Assembly: GCA_002684605.1 (NCBI GenBank)
Contig: NYVM01000005.1
Location: 11,853 to 41,727, forward strand
Direction of reading: 5' to 3'
DNA: 29,875 nt
Origin: Candidatus Pelagibacterales bacterium
Lineage (GTDB): Bacteria > Pseudomonadota > Alphaproteobacteria > TMED109
Numbering within the stretch: the first letter of the stretch is position 1; each line of letters begins with the position of its first letter. A program made the translations under genes and the position numbers. Under the pieces are notes generated by a model, which saw nothing but the letters and a program-made list of their open reading frames with translations, searched no databases and was not told the origin of the DNA. Shown here piece by piece: positions 8,447-15,709 of the stretch.

Positions 8447-8947
8447 TTATTGTTTTACTTCATTAATTTTTTTTTTCTCATTAAATAAATATTTATAGCT
8501 ATTACATAAAGCTATTATAGATGCAATCATACTTAGGGCAGCCATCATATATGCAATTGGCGCTTTAGGTATTTGTAAAAAAGTCGTTATTTCATTATAT
8601 ATACTTAAGTCTAAGCCATGCATATATAGTTGCCATGCAATAATAAATAAGATCACAGAAACTATAAAGTTTATAACTATTTTTTGAATTTTAATTATTG
8701 AATTGCTAAAATAATTAGTAAATAAAGAAACTGTTACATGTTCTTCGAGCCTAGTAATATAAGGAAGTCCAATATAAATTAATGCACCTAAAATAATTTC
8801 TGTAATTTCAGTCGTACCAGGTAGAGGCAAATTTAATAAGTAACGACCTAGTACATCAATTACAGTAATCAACACTAGTGCTGTGAGAGATATTACGCAT
8901 AAACCAAGTAATAATTTGTTAGAAGTTTGAAAAATATAGTTTAGCAA
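8447..8947 (-). CDS. dctQ: TRAP transporter small permease subunit (DctQ)
   Basis: A 166-residue membrane protein with four hydrophobic helices and the DctQ-typical VIDVLGRYLLNLPLPGTTEITE after the first helix, followed by a charged LEEHVTVSLF stretch. It forms the membrane complex with DctM and helps dock the periplasmic binding protein. It sits 9 bp after DctP and 1 bp before DctM. The only start in frame after an upstream stop is TTG at 8947, with no clear ribosome-binding site, so translation probably depends on coupling from DctP. Confidence 0.9.
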   Translation of the reverse strand: MLNYIFQTSNKLLLGLCVISLTALVLITVIDVLGRYLLNLPLPGTTEITEIILGALIYIGLPYITRLEEHVTVSLFTNYFSNSIIKIQKIVINFIVSVILFIIAWQLYMHGLDLSIYNEITTFLQIPKAPIAYMMAALSMIASIIALCNSYKYLFNEKKKINEVKQ

Positions 8948-8956
8948 AGTTATGTA

Positions 8957-9970
8957 TTATTCATTTTTAATAAGCTCTATTTCTTTTAAAAGTTTATAAT
9001 ATATTTCTTGTGCATCTATTTTTTTTTCTTTTGAAATTTCATCCAAAGTAGATGCTATAATTGGCATAAGTATATTTTTAGCTAAGACTTTATCCTTGTC
9101 TGATAAGGTCTTTATTTGAACTCCATTGTTTTTAGAAATGTTTGTTCCTTTTTTATCAGCATCATCCCAAGCTTTACCGGCCAATTTAGCTAGTGATTCT
9201 CCAGATACAGAATTGATAGCTATTTGATCTTTTTTAGATAATTTGTCCCATTTTTTTTTATTAATAACTAAAAACATACTTGTGTTATATAATCCTCCTT
9301 CAAAAAAGAATCCTTGTTTTATTAATCTGTCTAATTTAAAAAATGAAATACTTTCTGCGGGTAATTGCATTCCATCTGCTACACCACCAGATAATAACTC
9401 GTAGGCTTTTGTTACAGGAGCTTGTAAAGGAACTAGGCCTAAGGCCTTAGCAGAACTTTGAGCAATACCTCCTCCAATTCTAATTTTTAAGCCTTGAATA
9501 CTTTCAAGAGTAGTATATTTTTTATTTAACCAGAGCTGTCCTGGACCATGAGTATAAACTCCTAATAAATGTGTGCCTTTATGTTCTTCTAAACTTAATA
9601 ATTCTCTTTGATAAATTCTTTGCCAAGCAACTGATAGTATTTCTGAGCTCTTACTAAGAAAGGGTAGCTCAGTAATCTGTGTACTTGTAAAGCGTCCTGC
9701 TGTATAATTATGAACCCCATATGTAATATCAGCAATACCTTTTACAGCAAAATTAAAGTGAGCTGGTGGAGGTCCAATTGGAGCTTCTAATAATACAATT
9801 TTAACTCTTCCTTCTGAAGCTTCATAAACATTTTTAATCCATGGAATCATAATATCCAACACCCAAGGATGAGTAGGGGGTAACCAATTTGCCATTCGTA
9901 AAGTTGTTTCAGCATAACTTTTGAGAGGTAGTAAAAATATTATACAGAATATAAATAATCTAATCATCAT
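8957..9970 (-). CDS. dctP: TRAP transporter solute-binding protein (DctP family)
   Basis: A 337-residue periplasmic binding protein with a Sec signal peptide (about residues 1-20, IRLFIFCIIFLLPLKSYA). DctP-fold hallmarks follow: LRMANWLPPTHPW, YTAGRFTSTQITELPF, LKIRIGGGIAQSSAKALG and AYELLSGGVADGMQLPAES. The arginine in KIRIGG is at the position that usually salt-bridges the ligand carboxylate. It differs clearly from the TakP-like binding protein at 4847-5944, so the window holds two distinct TRAP receptors. Its start overlaps the acyl-CoA ligase end by 11 bp; ATG 9970 or 9967 is possible. The operon context suggests a carboxylate that is then CoA-activated. Confidence 0.93.
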   Translation of the reverse strand: MMIRLFIFCIIFLLPLKSYAETTLRMANWLPPTHPWVLDIMIPWIKNVYEASEGRVKIVLLEAPIGPPPAHFNFAVKGIADITYGVHNYTAGRFTSTQITELPFLSKSSEILSVAWQRIYQRELLSLEEHKGTHLLGVYTHGPGQLWLNKKYTTLESIQGLKIRIGGGIAQSSAKALGLVPLQAPVTKAYELLSGGVADGMQLPAESISFFKLDRLIKQGFFFEGGLYNTSMFLVINKKKWDKLSKKDQIAINSVSGESLAKLAGKAWDDADKKGTNISKNNGVQIKTLSDKDKVLAKNILMPIIASTLDEISKEKKIDAQEIYYKLLKEIELIKNE

Positions 9971-11522
9971 TATTATTTTCTTTCATTTTGTCTTCTGGCT
10001 TTAAGTTTTGATAGTACTCTTTAAGTATTTTATAATCAATTTTTCCTAAAGCATTTTTGGGGATTTGATCTATGAAAAAAAAACTTTTAGGTATTTTATA
10101 GTCAGCTAATTTTATTTTTAAATTTTTAATACATTTTGAAATATTAAAGGAAGACTTATTTTGTACAGTTATAAAAGCTATAGGTATTTCCTGCCATTTA
10201 ATATCTGCAACACCTAAGATTGCTGCTTCTAAAATATTATTTTCTTTATTAAGACTTTGTTCTATTTCAGCAGGATAAATATTTTCTCCTCCTGATATTA
10301 TTATATTTTCTTTTCTACCTAAAACATAAAACTGATTATTATTATCTTTTTTTCCATAGTCCCCTGTCATAAACCAACCATTGATAAATGCTTTCCTAGT
10401 TTTATCTTTATCTTCCCAATAATAAGAAAATAAATTTTTTCCTTTAATACCTATTTCTCCAATTATATTATTTTTGCTCTCTTTATGCTTTTCATCAAAA
10501 ATTTTTGCCTTATTATTTTGAGCTACTTTGCCTATATTACCAAAAGGAGTTCTTTTTTCAGTTATTTTTTGACAAATAGCTATGGGAGCCGTTTCTGTTG
10601 AACCATAAACTTGTATAATTGGAATTTTATTGTTTTCATATTTTTTTATTAAATCAGTGGAAACAATAGTAGATCCTGTCGTAATAGCTTTTAGAGATGC
10701 GAAAAGATTTGGATTCCAATTTTTATCCTTGAATAGTGTTTCTAAAATAGTGGGAACAAAAATAGTAAATGTATATATTTGTTTTTCTAAGGCAGAAAAT
10801 ATTTTTTTTGCTTCAAATTTTTTATGTAGTGTTACTTTTGCACCCATATGCAGCGCTGGAATAGTTTGAATATTTAATCCTCCAACGTGAAATAATGGAA
10901 TAACAGTTAGAATATGGTCTAATTTAGTAAAATTATGCATATTAATGCTGTTTAATATATTGTAATAAATAGCTTTCTGACTAAGTGTAGCACCTTTAGG
11001 TTTCCCTGTGGTGCCAGATGTATAAACAATTAACATTGGATAATCAAAATCTGAATTACATTTAGTAATAGTTGTTTGGGAAATGGATTTTTTTAAATAT
11101 TTTAAAGTCTTTTTTGAAGAAGGAATAAAATCTATACCAATTATTATTAAATTTATAATTTTATTAATTAATTTCTTTGAAACTTTGCTAAAATCTGATT
11201 CAATAAATAAATATTTTGCTCCAACATTTTTTATAATATGAATTATTTCTACACTAGTTAATCTCCAATTAATTGGTACTAAAATAGTACCTAATTTTGC
11301 AGAGGCGTAAAAAAGAGTGATAAATTCTATTCTATTATAAGAAAGTATTGCTATTCTATCTCCTTTTTTAGCTTTTAAATTTTTTAAAATATATTCTGAA
11401 ATGTTATTTATATTATTTAATAATTCAATATAACTCAATTTTTGTTTATCAAAAATTATTGCAATATCATTCGGGTTTTTTTCTGCATGGGATAATATAT
11501 ATTTATATAAATTTTTTTTCAT
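9960..11522 (-). CDS. AMP-dependent acyl-CoA synthetase/ligase
   Basis: A 520-residue member of the ANL superfamily. Motifs in order: the phosphate-binding loop YTSGTTGKPKGATLS (167-181), the aromatic/acyl pocket region IPLFHVGG (208-215), YGSTE (306-310), the hinge-adjacent GWFMTGD (382-388), GRKENIIISGGENIYP (402-417) and the catalytic lysine K494 in ALGK. It should activate a carboxylic acid with ATP and CoA to an acyl-CoA, in the cytoplasm. Medium-chain, branched or aryl/cyclic acids are all compatible. The position between an acyl-CoA dehydrogenase-like gene (11-bp gap) and TRAP genes (11-bp overlap) indicates that it traps the imported acid. The C-terminal tail PEDKMKENNNDD is an unusually hydrophilic extension of no obvious function. 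Confidence 0.9.
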   Translation of the reverse strand: MKKNLYKYILSHAEKNPNDIAIIFDKQKLSYIELLNNINNISEYILKNLKAKKGDRIAILSYNRIEFITLFYASAKLGTILVPINWRLTSVEIIHIIKNVGAKYLFIESDFSKVSKKLINKIINLIIIGIDFIPSSKKTLKYLKKSISQTTITKCNSDFDYPMLIVYTSGTTGKPKGATLSQKAIYYNILNSINMHNFTKLDHILTVIPLFHVGGLNIQTIPALHMGAKVTLHKKFEAKKIFSALEKQIYTFTIFVPTILETLFKDKNWNPNLFASLKAITTGSTIVSTDLIKKYENNKIPIIQVYGSTETAPIAICQKITEKRTPFGNIGKVAQNNKAKIFDEKHKESKNNIIGEIGIKGKNLFSYYWEDKDKTRKAFINGWFMTGDYGKKDNNNQFYVLGRKENIIISGGENIYPAEIEQSLNKENNILEAAILGVADIKWQEIPIAFITVQNKSSFNISKCIKNLKIKLADYKIPKSFFFIDQIPKNALGKIDYKILKEYYQNLKPEDKMKENNNDD

Positions 11523-11533
11523 AAGAGGTTTTG

Positions 11534-12784
11534 CTAATCTTTCTCTCCAGGGTTATAAAGAGAACTTTTTCCTATCCTGTCTAAGCAAATTTCAGCAGTC
11601 CAAGGCAGCATTAAAGAGCCACAGCGTGAATCTCTAAAAATTCTTTCTAAAGATAGAGATTTTAGCATAGCTTGACCCCCACAAGTACGAATTGCTAATT
11701 GAGCAATTTTGTGTGCACCTTCCATTACAGTAAATTGAGTAGCATAAGCTCTTTTTATTTGTTGCGGACTAGGGTTAACGCATGCCTCAGATATACTCTG
11801 AAACCAAATTGTTTTTATATTCTCTAATTGTATTTCCATTTCTGCAACCGTTATTTGCTTGGTTGCAAACATTCTTCTTTTTACAGGAGGAGTATTTGGT
11901 AATTCGCCTCTCAAATACTTTATTGTAAAATCAACAGCTGCTTGAGCTAAACCCACATAAGTAGGAGATAAAGTTAAAAACATATGCGGCCATCTTTTTG
12001 CAGCATCATAATATTTACCTTTAGGCATTAAAGCATCTTCTTTAGGTATAAAAACATCTTTAAAAATCAATGTTCTTGATACTGTGCCACGCATTCCTAG
12101 TGGATTCCAATCTCCTATAACACTTACCCCCTCTGCATCAGAAGGAATAGCTAAATATAATGTGTCTTTTTGACTTGACTGTTCACCTGGTTTTTTTTCT
12201 GTACATAGAATACCATAGTAAGAAGCATGGCCAGATAAAGAAGCAAATATTTTTTTTCCATTAATTATCCACCCATTTTTTGTAGGAGTCGCTATTGTTA
12301 GAAATGGAGTGGCACCTGCAGCTGCACTTCCTCCTTCAGAAAATGGCTGAGAATAAATGGCTCCATTTTTTATTATTCGTTTATAATGAACTGCTCTTTT
12401 TTTGTTATGCTCTTTATTTATTCTGGCAGACATGTTTAGATCATCTGCAAGAATTCCAGTCCATAACGTTGAACATACATGCATATTCCATGTAAGAGCA
12501 GTGGCACCACAGTACCTCCCAATTTCGGCTGCAGTTAACATATAACATCTAAAATTTGCTCCTAATCCACCATTTTTTTTAGGTATGCATATTCCCAGTA
12601 AACCTTCCCTATATAAATCTTGATAGTTTTCAGAAGGAAATACGGCTTCATCATCATATTTATAGGCTCTGCCAGCAAACTTCTTAATACCTAGATTTCT
12701 TGCTTTCTTGCATAGACTTTCCTCTTGTTTAGAAAGTTTAAAAGCTTTAGTTTCAAACATAGGTTCGTCAGTAATATTTTTCAT
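11534..12784 (-). CDS. Acyl-CoA dehydrogenase family flavoprotein (non-canonical active site)
   Basis: A 416-residue protein with the three-domain ACAD layout. The N-terminal helical part includes GLLGICIPKKNGGLGA. The middle beta domain has the FAD-binding SQPFSEGGSAAAG, GWIINGKKIFAS and WNPLGMRGTVSRTLIFKDVFIP. The C-terminal helical bundle has THE usual RTCGGQAMLKSLSLERIFRDSR. Ordinary ACADs have RxxFG after the first C-terminal helix and a YEGT catalytic glutamate near the end. Here the first reads VKRRMFATKQ (301-310) and the second reads LMLPWTAE (391-398), so the usual base is absent at that site. It may be a dehydrogenase using another base, or an ACAD-fold monooxygenase or other oxidoreductase. 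A good RBS, AAGGAAAATAC, precedes the ATG. The gene sits between the hydrolase and the ligase. Confidence 0.85.
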   Translation of the reverse strand: MKNITDEPMFETKAFKLSKQEESLCKKARNLGIKKFAGRAYKYDDEAVFPSENYQDLYREGLLGICIPKKNGGLGANFRCYMLTAAEIGRYCGATALTWNMHVCSTLWTGILADDLNMSARINKEHNKKRAVHYKRIIKNGAIYSQPFSEGGSAAAGATPFLTIATPTKNGWIINGKKIFASLSGHASYYGILCTEKKPGEQSSQKDTLYLAIPSDAEGVSVIGDWNPLGMRGTVSRTLIFKDVFIPKEDALMPKGKYYDAAKRWPHMFLTLSPTYVGLAQAAVDFTIKYLRGELPNTPPVKRRMFATKQITVAEMEIQLENIKTIWFQSISEACVNPSPQQIKRAYATQFTVMEGAHKIAQLAIRTCGGQAMLKSLSLERIFRDSRCGSLMLPWTAEICLDRIGKSSLYNPGEKD

Positions 12785-12802
12785 GTATTTTCCTTTTTTA
12801 AC

Positions 12803-13570
12803 CTATAAATTAAGTATAAATTTTTTAATGGTATTGTTAAATATTTCAGCTTTTTCTATATGTATCAAGTGCCCACATTCTTTAAATTGGACATACTTAC
12901 TTTTCTTAATTTTTTTCGACATGCTTAGCATTGTTTTTGCTGGAGCTTGTTCATCATATTGTCCTGAAATTAATAAAGTTGGAATCTTTATTAATGATAG
13001 TTGATCTCTTAAATCAAATCCAATTAAAGAGTGTATAGCTTCTCTATAGGCTTCTTCAGATATAGAAGACATAATTTTTTTTGCAAACTGAACAACATGT
13101 TTATTTTTATTTGGCCCAATAATATTATTAATAGCCATATAAGCTATATCCTTCATTTTTTTTCCATTATTTAAAGGCTCAAGACGTGAGTTAATAAAGT
13201 TATTTTGCCAAGATATAGCTGAGCTACCAAATTTTGAGGAAGTAGCTATAAGTATTGCTGCTTCTGCATAGTTTCTATGCTGTGTAATAATTTTTTGCAC
13301 TATCATTCCTCCTAATGAATGCCCAATAAGTATAGGTTTGTATATATTTTGAGAAATTAAGAAATTATAAATTTTTTTAGCGTAATTAGAAATACTTGTT
13401 TTTTTTAGTTTTTCTGATTTTCCAAAACCTGGTAAATCAAGAGATAAAACATAATAGTCTTTCCCAAATATTTTTACTTGTTTTATAAAAATTTCAGATG
13501 TGCTAGCAATGCCATGGATAAAAACTAGTGGTTTTTTATTTTTATTGGGACTGGAAATAAAATGAATCAT
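12803..13570 (-). CDS. Alpha/beta hydrolase, PcaD/ester-hydrolase-like
   Basis: A cytoplasmic alpha/beta-hydrolase of about 255 residues. The HG oxyanion motif (PLVFIHGIAST), the nucleophile elbow GHSLGG, the acid residue in LLISGQYDEQAP and the histidine in ECGHLIHIE give a complete catalytic triad. The lid region and the LRDQLSLIKIPTLLISG segment resemble 3-oxoadipate enol-lactonase-type hydrolases, but no other beta-ketoadipate gene is present. It may cleave an ester, lactone or ring-fission product before CoA ligation. A GTG at 13582 would add four residues; ATG 13570 is preferred, although neither has a clean Shine-Dalgarno. It is the first gene of the TRAP/CoA cluster (18-bp gap to the next gene) and diverges from the PopZ-like gene. 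Confidence 0.82.
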   Translation of the reverse strand: MIHFISSPNKNKKPLVFIHGIASTSEIFIKQVKIFGKDYYVLSLDLPGFGKSEKLKKTSISNYAKKIYNFLISQNIYKPILIGHSLGGMIVQKIITQHRNYAEAAILIATSSKFGSSAISWQNNFINSRLEPLNNGKKMKDIAYMAINNIIGPNKNKHVVQFAKKIMSSISEEAYREAIHSLIGFDLRDQLSLIKIPTLLISGQYDEQAPAKTMLSMSKKIKKSKYVQFKECGHLIHIEKAEIFNNTIKKFILNL

Positions 13571-13626
13571 AATAATTTTCACATAATAATTTAAAATAAA
13601 TATAGATATTTCTAATTTAATAAAAC

Positions 13627-13638
13627 TTGTTTATACAA
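13627..13638. promoter_or_regulatory. Candidate operator dyad TTGT-N4-ACAA
   Basis: TTGT (13627-13630), TTAT, ACAA (13635-13638) is a short dyad in the 104-116 bp intergenic region between the catabolic operon and the PopZ-like gene. GntR/FadR-type regulators often bind TTGT-rich dyads, but with a shorter centre, and no such regulator is encoded in the window. No clear -10/-35 pair is visible beside it. Chance occurrence is quite possible. Confidence 0.2.
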
Positions 13639-13686
13639 AATCTTTAATTTAAACTTATAGATAATAATTATAATTATAAGGCTGTT

Positions 13687-13932
13687 ATGAAAAAACAATC
13701 AAAAGAAATATTATCTAAGAAAACTGCAACAGCATTAAAAGCAGAATTATCTAAATATTCTGATATTTTTAATGTTAAAGAAACACAAGAATTAGTTCAA
13801 GAAGTGGTTTCATCTGTAACTGATAAAGCTCTTACAGATTGGATTAATACTAATATGGATAGTGTCGTTAAAAAATCTGTTCAAGAAGAATTAGCTAAAA
13901 TTGCAAAAAATAAAACTTCAGCTAAAAAATAA
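13687..13932 (+). CDS. Short DUF2497/PopZ-like protein (probable minimal polar-organising protein)
   Basis: An 81-residue, soluble, lysine-rich protein with predicted helices and no membrane segment. Residues about 46-74 (DKALTDWINTNMDSVVKKSV then QEELAKIA) match the DUF2497/PopZ C-terminal pattern, L-x-x-W-L-D-x-N-L-P-x-x-V-E-x-x-V-x-E-E-I-x-R-I-A, known from alphaproteobacteria. In Caulobacter PopZ this region drives self-assembly at the cell pole, while a longer acidic, proline-rich linker and an N-terminal helix bind partners. Here the N-terminal part is only about 45 residues and no acidic proline-rich linker is seen. The ATG has AAGG 5 bp upstream. It is directly convergent with gcrA (no intergenic base), which fits a cell-cycle context. 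The assignment is pattern recognition and needs a profile search. Confidence 0.55.
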   Translation: MKKQSKEILSKKTATALKAELSKYSDIFNVKETQELVQEVVSSVTDKALTDWINTNMDSVVKKSVQEELAKIAKNKTSAKK

Positions 13933-14283
13933 TTATTTAACTTCTTTTTTTCTATAAGCTAGCATGCAATGATCTAAACAATAGGGTTTGCCAATTTCTT
14001 GCGTTTCTCCACAGAAGTGAAATTCATCTGTTCCTGGATCACCAAATGGCCATCGACAACCTTTTATTTTTAAATGAAACATTTTGTCGCTGTTATCATT
14101 TGCTACTTCATTTTTGATTTGTGGTTTTAGATCTTTGTTAAGTCCTAAGCGATTAGCTTTACCTATTACAGCATTTCTAGTTATGCCTTCTCCTAATTTT
14201 TCTGCAATATCTCTAGCAGGAATATTTTTCCCCCATAGTTTTGCTAACTTTTTTACTTTCGCTTCCGTCCAGTTTATAGCCAT
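13933..14283 (-). CDS. gcrA: Cell-cycle transcriptional regulator GcrA
   Basis: A 116-residue protein matching GcrA from end to end. The N-terminal helix-turn-helix (residues 1-48) starts NWTEAKVKKLAKLW and has the recognition segment TRNAVIGKANRLGL. A polar linker (49-72) follows. The C-terminal domain carries GCRWPFGDPG, FHFCG and GKPYCLDHCMLAYR, with cysteines and histidines at 76, 89, 91, 102, 105 and 106. GcrA binds sigma-70 holoenzyme and promoters carrying CcrM-methylated GANTC, activating cell-cycle genes; it is restricted to alphaproteobacteria. The gene lies 21 bp after the M20 amidase gene on the same strand and so may be read from that promoter, an unusual partner. ccrM is not in the window. 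Confidence 0.95.
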   Translation of the reverse strand: MAINWTEAKVKKLAKLWGKNIPARDIAEKLGEGITRNAVIGKANRLGLNKDLKPQIKNEVANDNSDKMFHLKIKGCRWPFGDPGTDEFHFCGETQEIGKPYCLDHCMLAYRKKEVK

Positions 14284-14304
14284 AATTTTAATCCTGTCAT
14301 ATAT

Positions 14305-15561
14305 TTAGTTATCAATAATTTTTGATGAATTATCAGCTAATTCAATAATGCTATGCAATAATACTTGAGCCCCTTTTGTTACATCTTCTTTATGCACATT
14401 TTCTACTTCATTATGGCTGATGCCATCTATACATGGTATAAAAATCATTGCAGTTGGAGCAATTGCATTAATATTAACTGCATCATGTCCTGCTCCTGAA
14501 ACTATTTCTTTTGCCGAATAGTTAAGTTTATTTGAAACTTCCTTAATAATATTTTTAACTGATTTATTAAACAAATTTGATTTTAATTCAAGTATCTGTT
14601 TAATTTTAATTTCTACTTTATGTTTTTTTTCTATATTTTTTATATTATTCCTTAAGTTTTCATCCATTTCCTTTAAAGTTTTATCATCTGGATGTCTAAA
14701 GTCTATTGTTAAAAAACACTTTCCAGGTATTACATTTCTTGATGGAGAGCCTATTTCTAACACTCCACAAGTAGCACAAGCACCAGGCTGGAAATTATTA
14801 CCTATAGAATTTACGAATAGAACAATTTCAGAAGCAGCCACTAATGCGTCTTTTCTACTAGACATTGGAGTAGGGCCTGCATGTGCTTCCATTCCTATAA
14901 TATTTATTTCATACCATTTTTGAGCTTGAGCACCAGTTACTATTCCAATACTTTTATTCTCTTTTTCCAATATAGGGCCCTGCTCTATATGCGTTTCTAT
15001 AAAAGCTCCTATAGGCCTTGGCATACAAGGCGATGCACCATCATATTTAATTCTTTTTAGTTCGTTTCCTAACTCTAATCCTTGTGGATCCTTAATAGAT
15101 AGAGCTTCTTTTAAATCATATTGTCCAGAAAATACTGCTGAGCCTGTCATAGAAGGAGGAAACCTGCATCCTTCTTCATTAGTCCACATTGCTATTTCTA
15201 TAGGTGCTTCTGTTATATAATTATTTTCATTTAAAGTTCTAATAACTTCGAGTGCCGATAAAACTCCTAGCGCTCCATCGTATCTGCCACCAGTCGGTTG
15301 AGTATCTAGATGACTACCACTCATTATAGGAGGAAGATTATTATTTTTTCCTTCTCTTCGTGCAAATATATTTCCTATTTGATCTATTGTGACAAATAAA
15401 TTTTCTTCCTTACACCATTTAATAAATAAATCTCTAGATTCTTTATCTAAATCCGTTAAGGTTTGTCTGTTTACTCCACCTTTCTGTGTGGCTCCTATTA
15501 ATGCCATTTCATTAAGACTGTCCCATAACCTATTTTCACTTATTTGAATATTAGATGACAT
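14305..15561 (-). CDS. M20-family Zn-dependent amidase (N-carbamoyl-L-amino acid hydrolase / allantoate amidohydrolase / beta-ureidopropionase type)
   Basis: A 418-residue cytoplasmic metallo-amidase. Dinuclear metal ligands are evident: H84 (SGSHLDT), bridging D95 (GGRYDGALG), the E129-E130 pair (WTNEEG), H191 (ETHIEQGP) and a C-terminal histidine in GISHNEVEN. MEAHAGPTPM marks the dimerisation-domain substrate histidine. This subfamily (HyuC/AmaB/AllC) hydrolyses carbamoyl or ureido groups of N-carbamoyl amino acids, beta-ureidopropionate or allantoate. No hydantoinase, dihydropyrimidinase or allantoinase gene is nearby, so the exact substrate is undecided. It is divergent from the gentisate-pathway pair over 148 bp and upstream of gcrA. 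Confidence 0.88.
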   Translation of the reverse strand: MSSNIQISENRLWDSLNEMALIGATQKGGVNRQTLTDLDKESRDLFIKWCKEENLFVTIDQIGNIFARREGKNNNLPPIMSGSHLDTQPTGGRYDGALGVLSALEVIRTLNENNYITEAPIEIAMWTNEEGCRFPPSMTGSAVFSGQYDLKEALSIKDPQGLELGNELKRIKYDGASPCMPRPIGAFIETHIEQGPILEKENKSIGIVTGAQAQKWYEINIIGMEAHAGPTPMSSRKDALVAASEIVLFVNSIGNNFQPGACATCGVLEIGSPSRNVIPGKCFLTIDFRHPDDKTLKEMDENLRNNIKNIEKKHKVEIKIKQILELKSNLFNKSVKNIIKEVSNKLNYSAKEIVSGAGHDAVNINAIAPTAMIFIPCIDGISHNEVENVHKEDVTKGAQVLLHSIIELADNSSKIIDN

Positions 15562-15599
15562 TTTTACCTCAAACTATTTTATAGATATAATATATTATT

Positions 15600-15613
15600 A
15601 TGCACTATAGCAT
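15600..15613. promoter_or_regulatory. Small dyad in divergent amidase/gentisate region
   Basis: ATGC (15600-15603) and GCAT (15610-15613) flank ACTATA, near the middle of the 148-bp divergent spacer between the M20 amidase and the fumarylpyruvate hydrolase gene. A TATAAT at 15679-15684, 25 bp before the ATG, is a plausible -10 for the latter, but I find no matching -35. The dyad could be an operator; four-base arms are weak evidence. Confidence 0.15.
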
Positions 15614-15709
15614 GATTTATTAAATTATCTTATTTTTCCCATGTAAAAATTTCTGCTATGCATTTATAAGTAATGTATTATAATTTTAAAAAAGAGAGGA
15701 ATTATAAAT

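Noticed and set aside
12295..12495. Plus-strand open frame inside the ACAD-like gene
   Set aside because: It is a shadow of the acyl-CoA dehydrogenase-like gene, with low-complexity composition and no ribosome-binding site.
12708..13004. Plus-strand frame across the hydrolase/ACAD boundary
   Set aside because: It covers both minus-strand genes antisense; its hydrophobicity comes from reverse-reading lysine-rich codons.
13583..13686. Search for GANTC (CcrM) sites near the gcrA/PopZ-like region
   Set aside because: None found in this intergenic stretch by eye, so no CcrM/GcrA-dependent promoter can be claimed here.
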